A stretch of DNA of 49,388 bases from Candidatus Kuenenia stuttgartensis (GTDB taxonomy: Bacteria > Planctomycetota > Planctomycetia > Pirellulales > UBA1268), in the NCBI GenBank assembly GCA_945883745.1, contig CAMCYH010000006.1, forward strand, positions 1 to 49,388, written 5' to 3'. A program made the position numbers and the translations under genes. Shown here in pieces: positions 1 to 8,638 of this stretch. The notes below the pieces were generated by a model, which saw nothing but the letters and a program-made list of their open reading frames with translations, was not told the DNA's origin and made no database searches. Each line of letters starts with the position of its first letter. The first letter of the stretch is position 1.

Positions 1-1
1 G

Positions 2-733
2 GCCGAGCCGGCTTTGCGCGACGACCCCATGGTCAAGGCGCTCCTGGCCGGTGACCTCGCCACGCTGATGGCGGGCGACCGGCACGAGGGCCTGCTGCAT
101 GTCGTCGGCCTCACGCACGCCGACCTGACGGTTGAAGCGTTTCAGAAGGGGGTGGCCGGATGGATGGAGACCGCGAAGCATCCCCGTTTCAACCGGCCCT
201 ACGACTGTCTCACGTACCAGCCGATGCAGGAGGTGCTCGCCTTCCTGCGGGCCAGCGGGTTCAAGACCTGGATCGTGTCGGGGGGTGGTGCCGACTTCAT
301 GCGGGTCTGGTCGGAGCGGGTCTACGGGATTCCACCGGAGCAGGTGATCGGTAGCACCGGCCGAACCCGTTTCGAGATGCGAGACGACGGCCCCACGCTC
401 GTGAAGACCCTTGAGCACCTTGTCGTGGACGACAAGGCGGGCAAGCCTGCCGGCATTCACCAATTTATCGGACGCCGCCCGATCGCCTGCTTCGGCAACA
501 GCGACGGCGACCTGGCCATGCTTCAATACACGACCGTCGGCAATCCGCGGCTGGCACTGGGCGTGATCGTGCACCACACCGATGCTGACCGGGAGTATGC
601 CTACGACGCCCAACCGCAGGGCACCGGCCGGCTGGTCGAGGCGCTCACAGAAGCCTCTCGCTGTGGCTGGACGGTCGTCGACATGAAGCGGGATTGGGCG
701 ACCGTGTTTGCGCCTGATTCGCCAGCTCCCTGA
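2..733 (+). CDS. HAD-superfamily phosphatase, 5'-truncated by the window edge
   Basis: C-terminal part of a haloacid-dehalogenase hydrolase of the phosphoserine-phosphatase-like type, which removes phosphate from small metabolites. The frame is open from base 2 and the TTG at 14 is not a credible start. Motif II serine is in IVSGGG, the motif III lysine in DDKAGKP and motif IV in GNSDGD. The motif I nucleophile (DxDGT) must lie upstream of the window. The C-terminal HHTDADREYAYD and WTVVDMK segments fit a conserved subfamily I recognise but cannot name precisely. The substrate is unknown. The gene ends 15 bp before an IS3 remnant on the other strand. Confidence 0.85.
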   Translation, partial: AEPALRDDPMVKALLAGDLATLMAGDRHEGLLHVVGLTHADLTVEAFQKGVAGWMETAKHPRFNRPYDCLTYQPMQEVLAFLRASGFKTWIVSGGGADFMRVWSERVYGIPPEQVIGSTGRTRFEMRDDGPTLVKTLEHLVVDDKAGKPAGIHQFIGRRPIACFGNSDGDLAMLQYTTVGNPRLALGVIVHHTDADREYAYDAQPQGTGRLVEALTEASRCGWTVVDMKRDWATVFAPDSPAP

Positions 734-747
734 CCAAAGGCTGTGGT

Positions 748-961
748 TCATCTAGCGTTCTCCTTCTCAAGATCCTTCAGCCGCTTGGCCTGGTCCGTTC
801 GTAGCCCACCGTACTCCCGCTTCCAGCGGTAGTACGGTCTGCTCGATCACGCCAAGCTTCCGAACGACCTCCGGCACGGTCTTCCCTCGAGCCAACTCGA
901 CCTCGGCCTCTCGCAGCTTCCCGATGATCTGCTCCGCTGTAAACTTCTTTCCACGTGGCAT
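748..961 (-). pseudogene. IS3-family OrfA remnant, frameshifted and truncated
   Basis: The first frame reads MPRGKKFTAEQIIGKLREAE, the helix-turn-helix N-terminus of an IS3 OrfA. At about 836-838 one extra base breaks the frame. The next frame continues with YYRWKREYGGLRTDQAKRL and stops at 748. Re-joining the frames restores the normal OrfA order, so this is a decayed copy and not a working gene. OrfB, the DDE integrase, is absent: the sequence passes straight into the end of the HAD gene. The left end of the element is probably the C-rich stretch near 1020-1034 (CCTGCCCCCCTT on the minus strand), which abuts the IclR fragment. Confidence 0.85.
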
Positions 962-1031
962 CTCTTGCCCTCCCTTGGTTTGCACCACCAGAGATTCTCT
1001 CTCTGAAAGTGGTGACGTTTAAGGGGGGCAG

Positions 1032-1193
1032 GTCGTCGCTGCAATCTGGGTCAGCGGGCCGAGTGACCGCGGCACTCAGGCGCGGCTGCCGGCCATGGCA
1101 CAGCTCGTGACTGCGGCGGCACAAATCGTGTCGGCCACGCTCGGGCACGAGACCGCGGAGCTGCGCGGCAATCGGCCGCCGCGACTCAAGTGA
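1032..1193 (+). pseudogene. C-terminal stub of an IclR-family regulator
   Basis: The open frame reads VVAAIWVSGPSDRGTQARL and then LVTAAAQIVSATLGHE. This matches the last part of the IclR effector-binding domain (VxAISVSGP, then a helix ending in ISxxLG). There is no start codon or DNA-binding domain. The frame begins exactly at the presumed left end of the IS3 remnant, so the regulator gene appears to have been cut by that insertion. About 54 codons remain. The match is from recall of the family pattern and no database search was possible. Confidence 0.6.
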
Positions 1194-1221
1194 AAAGCCC
1201 CGCTTCCACGACGGTTCACGG

Positions 1222-1470
1222 ATTGCCTGGGCGAAACTGATCGCTTCGGTGGGGGAGGAGTTTCCCGTTCAGTGTCCGTGGTGCGGTGGCGACATTCGGC
1301 TCATCGCGTTCCTGCGAACCACGGGCCCTTCCACCAGACGACCGCCTGCAGGAGCTGGCCCACTTCGAACCGGAGGTTCGCAAGGTGGCGCAGGCCAGAA
1401 TGGCTTCGCCCGCGTACAGCAGCACCTCCACGCGTCTCGCCTGCCCGCGGCCCGCCTCTCGACCGTTCGT
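1222..1470 (+). pseudogene. Eroded C-terminal tail of an IS91-type transposase
   Basis: One frame reads AWAKLIASVGEEFPVQCPWC followed by GGDIRLIAF, the zinc-ribbon-like segment near the end of IS91/ISCR-type transposases. After about 1350 the frame is lost. A second frame at 1418-1464 carries PPRVSPARGPPLD, which matches the usual tail (EPPxxxPARGPP). The two pieces lie in the right order in different frames, so the gene has suffered indels. Nothing upstream looks like the catalytic domain. Together with the IS3 and IclR pieces, it makes 734-1541 an insertion scar with no intact gene. Confidence 0.65.
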
Positions 1471-1541
1471 CACCCGTCAAGCGCTTGCGGAAGTGCTGTT
1501 GGACGTCCTATCTTTGTCAACACGCTGAGGCAAAGACTTCG

Positions 1542-2456
1542 ATGTTCGTTCACGAGAGAACCCGTCGGCAATTTCTGGCCACGGTCGCTGCTGCCGGCGC
1601 CGCGGCGACGGTTTCCGCCTCGGAGCCTGGTCGCGCGAGTCCGGCCCGCAACCTGATCCTCGGCTTCACGAAGCCGTTCACCCACCTCTCGTTCGCCGAG
1701 ACCGCGGACCTCGTGGCCGAGGTCGGCTGGGACGGCGTCGAGTGTGCCGTGCGGCCAGGGAAGTCGACCCACATCGCCCCCGAAAGGGCCGAAGATGACC
1801 TGCCCCGGCTCGTCGAGGAGTTGCGGAAGCGGGATCGTGAACTGTCGATCGTGACCACCGGGGTGGTGCGGGTCGACGCCGCGGGCGAGAAGCTCCTGCG
1901 GACGGTCGCAGCGGTCGGCTGCCGTCGGGTACGGCTCGGGTTCCTCCGCTATCCTGCAGACCAGCCGCCGGGCCAGTTGCTCGCGGAATGCCGCGGCCCC
2001 TTCGGCGAGATCGCCGCGTTGTGCCGCGAGTTGGGCCTGATGGCCGGCTACCAGAACCACTCGGGACGCGACTTTTTCGGGGCTCCGGTCTGGGACCTCT
2101 GGGAGGTGATCCGAGACATCGACCCGGCCCACCTCGGTGCCTGCTTTGACATCGGGCACGCCACGGTGGAGGGGGGTATGGCCTGGCCCCTCCATGCCCG
2201 GCTCATGGCTAATCGTCTCGTTGCGGTGTTCGTCAAGGACTTCGCCTGGGAGCGGACGGCCAGAGGCCAGACGGCAAAATGGTGTCCGCTGGGGCAGGGG
2301 GTGGTTGACCGCGGGTTTTTCCAATGGCTGCGGGGCACCGGGTTTGCCGGGCCGATCAGCCAGCACCACGAATATCCAGGGCTCGGCGCGGGTACTGAAA
2401 TGGTCGCCCACTTCAAGCGCGACCTGGCGGTGCTGCGGGAGTGGCTGGCCGGCTGA
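1542..2456 (+). CDS. Tat-exported sugar phosphate isomerase/epimerase-like TIM-barrel protein
   Basis: 304 residues. The N-terminus TRRQFLATVAAAGAAA is a twin-arginine signal (TRRxFL) followed by a hydrophobic stretch, so the protein is exported folded. The mature part is an AP endonuclease 2/xylose-isomerase-like barrel: GWDGVECAVRPG near the start, GYQNHSG in the middle, FDIGHA, a lysine in VFVKDFAW and a late SQHHEYPG, all typical metal or sugar ligand positions of that fold. The ATG at 1542 is chosen because it places the Tat motif at the N-terminus; the same frame is open further upstream, into the transposon scar. Such exported isomerase-like proteins are common in planctomycetes; the substrate is unknown. 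Confidence 0.8.
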   Translation: MFVHERTRRQFLATVAAAGAAATVSASEPGRASPARNLILGFTKPFTHLSFAETADLVAEVGWDGVECAVRPGKSTHIAPERAEDDLPRLVEELRKRDRELSIVTTGVVRVDAAGEKLLRTVAAVGCRRVRLGFLRYPADQPPGQLLAECRGPFGEIAALCRELGLMAGYQNHSGRDFFGAPVWDLWEVIRDIDPAHLGACFDIGHATVEGGMAWPLHARLMANRLVAVFVKDFAWERTARGQTAKWCPLGQGVVDRGFFQWLRGTGFAGPISQHHEYPGLGAGTEMVAHFKRDLAVLREWLAG

Positions 2457-2567
2457 GCCGCCGCGAACGCCCGGCAGTAGATCGCGAATCACTGGAGTTG
2501 ACCCGGCATCCCGGCGGGCAGCGGCGCTGGCTGTCGCGTCATCCCGCCGGCAAATCTGTCCAACCAG

Positions 2568-2657
2568 CGGAGAGGGCGGGATTCGAACCCGCGGTCCAGC
2601 TTTTGACCGGACACGTCTTTAGCAAAGACGCGCATTCGACCGCTCTGCCACCTCTCC
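2568..2657 (-). tRNA. tRNA-Ser (GCT)
   Basis: 90-nt class II tRNA with a long variable arm. The acceptor is GGAGAGG paired with CCTCTCC. The anticodon arm CGTCT-TTGCTAA-AGACG gives anticodon GCT, and the T-loop is GGTTCGAATCC-like. CCA is not encoded. It is antisense to, and just upstream of, the M28 peptidase gene. Confidence 0.97.
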
Positions 2658-2747
2658 GGCTCACGAAAAATCCCCATGGACCGGGGACGGCTCGTGTCTT
2701 CTATTCTGGGCTTTCCCAGGCGGTCACGCAAGGAGGCGTCGCACGTC

Positions 2748-4055
2748 ATGAAAGTTCCGAGCGGTCGAGGCGTGTCTCTCATGGCCGCCCTCGTTGGAGC
2801 GGCATGGATGCCGTTTGACATCGTCGCAGGGGCGGAGTTAGCCGCTGCCGGACATATGGCTGCTGCAGCAGCCACGATCGTCGCCGGAGACGCCGGCCGC
2901 CATGTCGCCGCCCTTGCCGATGACGCCTTCGAAGGCCGCGAAGCCGGCAGCCGCGGTGGCCGGGCTGCGGGCGCCTACATCGTTGAGGCGATCGATCACC
3001 TGGGCCTCGAGCCGGCCGGCGACTCGGGCGGCTGGTACCAGCCATTTGGCAGCATGCGAAACATCCTCGCCCTGGCCCGTGGCAGCGATCCGACAGTGGC
3101 TGACGAGTTGGTCATCGTAAGTGCCCACTACGATCACGTCGGCTACGGCAACGCCAGCAACAGTTACGGCCCCTTCGGCTTCGTGCACAACGGCGCCGAT
3201 GACAATGCCTCCGGCGTCGCCGGGCTGATCGAGATCGCGGAGGCCCTCCAGTCCATGCCTTCCCGTCCTCGGCGGTCGATTCTGCTGGCATTCTGGGACG
3301 GTGAAGAAAAAGGGCTGCTCGGTTCCTATCACTTCCTGCGAGTACGGCCTGAGCCACTCCGTGACTTTCGCATCGCCTTCTGCATCAACCTCGACATGAT
3401 CGGGCGACTGCGAGGAGACCGGGTGGAGGTGTATGGCAGCCGGTCTGCCGCAGGGCTGCGGGCGCTTACCGTGGCCGTCAACAATCGTTCGGGAGCCAAG
3501 CCACTCGAGCTTGCCTACGACTGGAAGATCGATCCCGATTCGGACCACTATCCATTCATCGAAAGGCAGATCCCCACTCTGATGTATCACACGGGGCTCC
3601 ACGACAATTACCACCGCCCCAGCGACGACGTGCACCTGGTCAATCTCGATGGCCTGGAACCCGTGGCCCGGCTCACGTTTGCGACCGCGATCGCCGTGGC
3701 CGACGATCCTGCGAGCCCGCGGCCATTTCGGCCGGAGTGTCGCCGCGAATCGCAGTCATCGCAGCAAATGTTGGAAGCCACCGCGGCCAGAGGTAAACGC
3801 GGCCGCTGGGGTATTGGCAGCCGCAGCGATGCGGCCGAACTTCAGGGTCCCGTGGTGGTACGGGTGGCGGCCGACTCGCCTGCGGCCCGCGGAGGCATGC
3901 TCACCGGGGACCGGATCGTGATGATCGACGGAGTGCCGCTGGTTGATCAGGACGACATGGTGCGGCGGCTCGGCGATGCCGGAAAGCGGGTGACGATCAT
4001 CGTGGATCGTCGTGGCCGACTCGTTCAACTCGATCTCAACGAAGACGCGACCTGA
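2748..4055 (+). CDS. Exported M28-family metallopeptidase with C-terminal PDZ domain
   Basis: 435 residues from the ATG at 2748, preceded by AAGGAGG at 2730-2736; an in-frame ATG further upstream lacks a ribosome site. A hydrophobic N-terminus suggests export. The two-zinc aminopeptidase ligands are in order: His/Asp in SAHYDHVG, Asp in NGADDNASG, the Glu pair in DGEEKG, Asp in NLDMIGR and His in LHDNYH. An insert or PA-like region is reduced compared with larger family members. The last 75 or so residues form a PDZ domain (PVVVRVAADSPAARGGM, GDRIVMIDG) that probably recruits substrate. Likely a periplasmic or secreted aminopeptidase; the substrate is not predictable. Confidence 0.88.
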   Translation: MKVPSGRGVSLMAALVGAAWMPFDIVAGAELAAAGHMAAAAATIVAGDAGRHVAALADDAFEGREAGSRGGRAAGAYIVEAIDHLGLEPAGDSGGWYQPFGSMRNILALARGSDPTVADELVIVSAHYDHVGYGNASNSYGPFGFVHNGADDNASGVAGLIEIAEALQSMPSRPRRSILLAFWDGEEKGLLGSYHFLRVRPEPLRDFRIAFCINLDMIGRLRGDRVEVYGSRSAAGLRALTVAVNNRSGAKPLELAYDWKIDPDSDHYPFIERQIPTLMYHTGLHDNYHRPSDDVHLVNLDGLEPVARLTFATAIAVADDPASPRPFRPECRRESQSSQQMLEATAARGKRGRWGIGSRSDAAELQGPVVVRVAADSPAARGGMLTGDRIVMIDGVPLVDQDDMVRRLGDAGKRVTIIVDRRGRLVQLDLNEDAT

Positions 4056-4071
4056 GTCGAAAAGACTGCTA

Positions 4072-4485
4072 TCAGTCGTCGTCGTCTTCTTCTTCGTCCT
4101 CTTCCTCGTCCTCCCAGTCTTCGTCGTCGTCCTCCCAGTCCTCGTCTTCCTCTTCCTCGCCGTCTTCGTCTTCGTCGTCCTCTTCCTCGTCGTCTTCGAC
4201 TTCTTCCCACTCGTCGTCATCGTCTTCGAACTCGCCGTCCTCGTCTTCCTCGCCCTCTTCCTCCTCATCGTCTTCGTATTCTTCGTCTTCCTCGTCTTCG
4301 AGGTCTTCGTCCTCATCCTCGTCCTCATCGCCGGCAGCGATGATCGAGGCGTCGGCGAACCGAGGGAGGTCGCTCATACCTTCGAAAAGCGCCTCGGCGG
4401 CCAGCAGTTCGGGCAGTTCACTCCAGGAGAACACATCGGCGGATAGCACTTCTTGATTCCCTCTGGGACCCACAGCAAGCGTCAC
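4072..4485 (-). CDS. Small protein with an extreme Asp/Glu tail
   Basis: 137 residues. The GTG start at 4485 is supported by GAGGAGG about 8 nt upstream. The first 50 residues are ordinary (SWSELPELLAAEALFEGMSD). The remaining 87 or so are almost only Asp and Glu, with a few Trp, Tyr, Phe and Gly spaced through them. At DNA level this gives a long TCC/TCG/TTC-rich tract on the plus strand. I do not recognise a family. The tail could bind cations or basic proteins, or mimic DNA, but nothing proves this. It lies downstream of scpB on the same strand with a 284-bp gap that holds no recognisable gene. Confidence 0.6.
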   Translation of the reverse strand: MTLAVGPRGNQEVLSADVFSWSELPELLAAEALFEGMSDLPRFADASIIAAGDEDEDEDEDLEDEEDEEYEDDEEEEGEEDEDGEFEDDDDEWEEVEDDEEEDDEDEDGEEEEDEDWEDDDEDWEDEEEDEEEDDDD

Positions 4486-4769
4486 GGCAAAACCTCCTCG
4501 CGAATGTTCTTGATCGAACCCGGCCGAACGCTCTCCACGATCGGCATAGTCAGGAACGAACGTGAACGAATTTGACGAAACTCACTCTGAAGATGCAACG
4601 AAAAACATGGTCTTGCGACCGTCGACTACCGACATTTCTGTACCCGATCGGCTGCAATCGTCAAACGGCCGGTGAAAAGTTTTCTTGGCACGTTCCGCAG
4701 GTCGAGCTTTCGGGACGCAAAAGTGTGCCGCCCGAAGCTGCCGTCTGCAAGGGTCGAAATCCGCCGAAG

Positions 4770-5549
4770 TCAGTCGGGCTCGTCCCCGCTGCCGGTCGCT
4801 GGCGGCTGAATGCTCTCCAGCCGGGGGAGATCCTCGATCCGGGCCAGACCAAAGGACTGCAGAAAACGTCGCGTCGTGACATAGACATTCGGACGGCCCA
4901 ACTCCTCGACGCGGCCACCGATCGCCACGAAATCCCGGTCGAGCAACTGGCGGAGCATTTCCTCGCAGCCGACCCCCCGGATGGCCTCGATTTCGGCCCG
5001 TGTCACCGGCTGCCGGTAGGCAACAACCGCGAGTGTCTCCATGGCGGCGTTTGAAAGCCGGTTTTCTGGCGGAGCGGCGAGGAGCCGGCGGACCCACGGG
5101 CCGAAAGGCGCTCGGGTGAGCAGCTGAAACCCGCCGGCAATCTGCTCCACGCGAAATGCGGAGCCTGATTCCACGGCGAGCCTCTGCAGCTCTTTCAGTA
5201 GAACGCGAGCACGGGTCCCGTCGGGAAGCCGGGCGAGTTTGGCCAGCCGTCGCACCGAGAGGGGCTCGCGGGCCAAATAGAGGGCCGCCTCCAGTCGGGC
5301 CATTTCATCGCTCCGGACATAGGCCCCGGGAGCCACAGTTGCTTCGACAGTGCGGCCCGAGGCACGCTGCCGGCGGGGGCGGCGGCGGGGCCAAGTTCCC
5401 TGATCCGCGGGGGGAGGAACCCAAAGACTGAGCCGGCCGGTCGCCTGTGCCGTGGCCAGTCGGGCGGCGAGCCCCTGCGAGGACGAGCCGCTGCGGGCGG
5501 GCCGCCGGGCACACAACTTGGTGGCGGAGGAAGTCCGGCGCAGCTTCAT
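4770..5549 (-). CDS. scpB: Segregation and condensation protein B
   Basis: 259 residues. ScpB is the winged-helix kleisin partner that works with SMC and ScpA in chromosome compaction and segregation. The family core begins at MARLEAALYLAREPLS (about residue 82) and continues through FRVEQIAGGFQLLTR, the conserved ETLAVVAYRQPVTRAEIE and RGVGCEEMLRQL. The first 80 residues are a basic, disordered-looking extension; I keep the ATG at 5549 because no in-frame internal start has a better ribosome site. It follows the upstream secreted-protein gene by 10 nt. scpA and smc are not in the window. Confidence 0.9.
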   Translation of the reverse strand: MKLRRTSSATKLCARRPARSGSSSQGLAARLATAQATGRLSLWVPPPADQGTWPRRRPRRQRASGRTVEATVAPGAYVRSDEMARLEAALYLAREPLSVRRLAKLARLPDGTRARVLLKELQRLAVESGSAFRVEQIAGGFQLLTRAPFGPWVRRLLAAPPENRLSNAAMETLAVVAYRQPVTRAEIEAIRGVGCEEMLRQLLDRDFVAIGGRVEELGRPNVYVTTRRFLQSFGLARIEDLPRLESIQPPATGSGDEPD

Positions 5550-5559
5550 GATGACGACC

Positions 5560-6225
5560 TCAGAATCGCTGGCGTGGCCCGCCGGCCTGCTGGATCTGCC
5601 AGGCCTGGATCTGGTTCACGAGCGACTGCATCGCGGCAGGAGCGTCAGGACCGGTCCCATGAAACATCCGATGCAGCTGCCCGTCGGCATCGATGCCGAG
5701 GCGACAAGTGCTTGTGTAGCCGGGTACGGCACCGGGCTGCGGGCGACAATCGATTCCCGTCGCGCCGAGCGTGGCGAGTTGCTTGCGAAGGTTTGCAAGT
5801 GTCGCCCATTCGGCCTGGGAACGGGGCGCGTCATCTGCAGCAGCCTGTGATACCGGCACTTCTCTCTGGGAAATTGTGACCGCAGGGACCGCCTCCGTGA
5901 AAACGGCCTCGATGGCAGGGGTGGCTGTGACGGCTGGCGGCGCAGGCACTGCGGGCGTAATTGTCTCGGCTGCGATGGCCGCCAGAGGAGCTCCCGACGC
6001 AGGTATTTCGGGGACGCCTGCGGTCGGCCGGCCGGAGGGCGTCGCCTTGGAGCCGAACGGAACCGCCGCGCCGATCGAGTTGATGACCTGGCAGAGCGGA
6101 TCGCAGACGGAACACCGCAGAAACGTGCGGGCTGTCGGCGGCGTGAGGTGGGAAAACAACGCCAGCGCAGGCACGACCAGCATGCAGGCCACAAGCACGC
6201 ATGAACGAACCTTCATCGCGAACAT
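5560..6225 (-). CDS. Secreted or membrane-anchored protein of unknown function
   Basis: 221 residues from ATG 6225 (MFAMKVRSC), with an alternative ATG at 6216. The residues that follow (SCVLVACMLVVPALALF) form a signal peptide or anchor. The middle (residues about 55-120) is Ala/Pro/Thr-rich linker. The last 75 residues look folded: TLANLRKQLATLGATGIDCR, then CRLGIDADGQLHRMFHGTGP, then a helix. A DNA extension upstream is open but has no start context and is antisense-like in composition. The family is not recognised. It probably shares a transcript with scpB, 10 nt downstream. Confidence 0.6.
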   Translation of the reverse strand: MFAMKVRSCVLVACMLVVPALALFSHLTPPTARTFLRCSVCDPLCQVINSIGAAVPFGSKATPSGRPTAGVPEIPASGAPLAAIAAETITPAVPAPPAVTATPAIEAVFTEAVPAVTISQREVPVSQAAADDAPRSQAEWATLANLRKQLATLGATGIDCRPQPGAVPGYTSTCRLGIDADGQLHRMFHGTGPDAPAAMQSLVNQIQAWQIQQAGGPRQRF

Positions 6226-6346
6226 CGAAATCCGAGGGGGCAGAAGGCTGGGGCGGGCGGAAAGATAGACCTGGGAGACTAGCGGCCGATGGGCTGCCGG
6301 ACAACCCGGAAAGCGGGCTGTTTCCCCGCTGAAATCCGAACCGGCA

Positions 6347-7354
6347 TCAGTCCGCGGCCAGCGGCAGCGGCACCTCGCGAACCAGAAAATCGACCGGCAC
6401 TTCGTGGATGGCCATCGGTAGCCGCCACAGCATGCGAAGCCCGCGAAGGCCGGCGGCACTGGTGGGCAGGGCGAATGAAGCGATGACCGTGAGGCCGCGT
6501 TCGCTCCGCTCCGCAGTCCGCTGCTCGGAGCGGACGAGCGGCTGGCCGCTGTCGGTGACAACGTCGATCTGCCGGGCCACGAGCCAGGAGTGATGCGACG
6601 CCAAGGCTTCGGAAGGTTCATCAAACGATATGCCGGCGGTGACCTCTAGTCTCCCATCTCTCACCGCGGCATCGACGAGCGTGACGGTGGCGCGGCCAAC
6701 CCGCAGGGGATGGTGCGGACCATCCAGCGGCACCTCGAAATCATGATCGCGGCCGGCGATCCAGAGGGTGACCGTCCCGCGGAGCGTGGCGAGAGACTCC
6801 AGAGGTGGATCAATCTGCACGAGTGTCACCGGAAGCGATACCCCGGTGGCACCCGGAGTGAGCAGCGGTTCCACGATCGTCTTTCGATGGACAGGCGGCA
6901 GTGCTTCACCGGCGGGACCATCGGCCATGATCGTGTGCGCCGGCAGTCGCATGGCCAGTGGCTCAAGCGTCGGTCCCCACGCCACTCGCAGTGCGAGGCG
7001 GACCCTGCGGCCATGAGCCAGGGGCTCGACGGCATTGACGCGGAATGTGAGCGTGTCGATGGCAGCCTCGACCCGCTCCGCGGTCGCCATCTCCTCGAGA
7101 TGCTGCTGAATGCATCTGAGGCGGAAGGCGGCCTCGCCTGCGGCCTCGGCATGAGCGGCGACCACCTGCGGGAGCACTGGCGGCCCGAGGTCGAGCAGGG
7201 CTCGCTCGGCCGCATCGCGGGTCGTGGCCGAGGCGGCGGAAAGTCGCTGAATGAGCGGGGCAATCGGAACTTCGTTCGGCTCAGCCGCGGTGCAGGCCAC
7301 GGCGGCCGCCATGAGTCCGCTCCAGGCCACCACCCACCCCACGCTCACACGCAT
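6347..7354 (-). CDS. Exported protein of unknown function
   Basis: 335 residues. The ATG at 7354 is preceded by GAGG with good spacing, and the N-terminus GWVVAWSGLMAAAVACTAAE is a signal peptide. Residues 30-90 resemble a short helical HEAT-like region (PLIQRLSAASATTRDAAERA, LLDLGPPVLPQVVAAH). The rest is beta-rich, with alternating hydrophobic strands. The AERALLDLG pattern is common in planctomycete exported proteins that carry HEAT-type repeats. No catalytic motif is visible, and the function is unknown. It is followed on the same strand, after 121 bp, by another exported protein and then scpB. Confidence 0.65.
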   Translation of the reverse strand: MRVSVGWVVAWSGLMAAAVACTAAEPNEVPIAPLIQRLSAASATTRDAAERALLDLGPPVLPQVVAAHAEAAGEAAFRLRCIQQHLEEMATAERVEAAIDTLTFRVNAVEPLAHGRRVRLALRVAWGPTLEPLAMRLPAHTIMADGPAGEALPPVHRKTIVEPLLTPGATGVSLPVTLVQIDPPLESLATLRGTVTLWIAGRDHDFEVPLDGPHHPLRVGRATVTLVDAAVRDGRLEVTAGISFDEPSEALASHHSWLVARQIDVVTDSGQPLVRSEQRTAERSERGLTVIASFALPTSAAGLRGLRMLWRLPMAIHEVPVDFLVREVPLPLAAD

Positions 7355-7474
7355 TTCACAATCCTCATGAAGGCCTCGAAGATTTTCCGGTGCGCGGGAT
7401 TCTCGCCGTGTCCTCGGCCGGCAACAATACGGGGGAAGGACGGGTAAGACGCTGCGCCCAGCGAACGGACAGCC

Positions 7475-8638
7475 ATGGCGAGAATCGCAATCAGTGTATG
7501 TGGAGAGGGCCGTGGCCACGCCACGCGGATCGCCACTCTGGTCGAGAACCTGATCCATGAGCATGAGGTGCTCGTGTACACCTCGGCCGATGCCCTGGGG
7601 TTTCTTCGCGGTCGGTTCACGGGCGAGGATGGCCGTGTCGATGTCCGTGAGATCCCCGGCATCGTCTTTCAGTATACGGGCGGGCGACTCGACGTGATGC
7701 GGTCGATCACGGCGGGGCTCGATTACCAAGCTCGGCAACTCGGCCCGCTGGTCGACCGGCTGATCCGCGAACTCGAGGCCTTCGGCGCCGACCTGGCGAT
7801 CACCGATTTCGAGCCGGCGCTTCCCCGGGCCGCCAGTCGCGAAGGGATTCCGCTGGTGAGTGTCGACCATCAGCACTTCCTGCTGGCCTACGACCTCGAC
7901 GCGCTGCCTTGGACATTGCAGTGGAACGCCTGGTTCATGAGCCATGCGGTGTGGCTTTATGTCGCGGAAGCCACCGATACGGTGGTGTCGGCTTTCTTTC
8001 GGCCGCCGTTGCGGCGTGGCTGGGAGCATGTGGTGCAGGTAGGGCCACTGCTCCGTGACGCCATAACCCGCGCGGTTCCCCGGGACGATGGCTATGTGGT
8101 TTCCTACCTCCGTCGCCACACGCCTTTCTCGGCGATCGAAGCGTTGGCCGACTGCGGCATGCCGGTGAAGGTCTACGGCTTGGGGCATCGTGATCACGTT
8201 GGCAACGTGTCGTTTCACACGATCGACGAGCAGCGATTCATCGATGATCTCGCCGGCTGTTCGGCCGTGGTCGCGGCGGCCGGCAATCAGCTCATCGGCG
8301 AGTCGCTGCACCTGGGCAAGCCATTACTCGTGTTGCCAGAACGGGCCCATGCCGAGCAGATGATGAACAGTCACTTTCTGGCCGGGATGGGCTGCGGACA
8401 ATTCGTGCTCCTGGAGGACATCACCCGTCAACAGATCCGGAGGTTTCTCGACGATCAGGGTCGGTTCCGGTCAGCGGTCGCTCCGCTGACCGGCCGCATG
8501 GATGGCACGCCCGACGTTCTGCGGGTGATTCGCCATCGCCTCGGAACCGCGGAGGTGGGCCGGACCGCCGCAGGTATCAGCCCAGATGCCGCAGGATTGC
8601 CGGCAGCATCCCCCGCATCGCCCGTGCCCGGTGGCTGA
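7475..8638 (+). CDS. Glycosyltransferase, GT-B fold (MJ1255/family 28-like)
   Basis: 387 residues. The N-terminal GEGRGHATR loop is the phosphate/acceptor-binding glycine-rich turn of MurG/MGT-like enzymes. The C-terminal half carries a donor-binding motif: VVAAAGNQLIGESLHLGKPL, then LPERAHAEQMMN. This places it with predicted glycosyltransferases related to the MJ1255 group. Acceptor and donor are unknown; a cell-envelope glycan is a guess. The last 62 bp overlap the convergent rdgB gene. The final 30 residues (Ala/Pro/Ser-rich) are probably just read into that gene. Confidence 0.78.
   Translation: MARIAISVCGEGRGHATRIATLVENLIHEHEVLVYTSADALGFLRGRFTGEDGRVDVREIPGIVFQYTGGRLDVMRSITAGLDYQARQLGPLVDRLIRELEAFGADLAITDFEPALPRAASREGIPLVSVDHQHFLLAYDLDALPWTLQWNAWFMSHAVWLYVAEATDTVVSAFFRPPLRRGWEHVVQVGPLLRDAITRAVPRDDGYVVSYLRRHTPFSAIEALADCGMPVKVYGLGHRDHVGNVSFHTIDEQRFIDDLAGCSAVVAAAGNQLIGESLHLGKPLLVLPERAHAEQMMNSHFLAGMGCGQFVLLEDITRQQIRRFLDDQGRFRSAVAPLTGRMDGTPDVLRVIRHRLGTAEVGRTAAGISPDAAGLPAASPASPVPGG

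Noticed and set aside
1272..1541. 90-residue N-terminal extension of the TIM-barrel protein
   Set aside because: It would cover the IS91 remnant and would hide the Tat signal; the ATG at 1542 is better supported.
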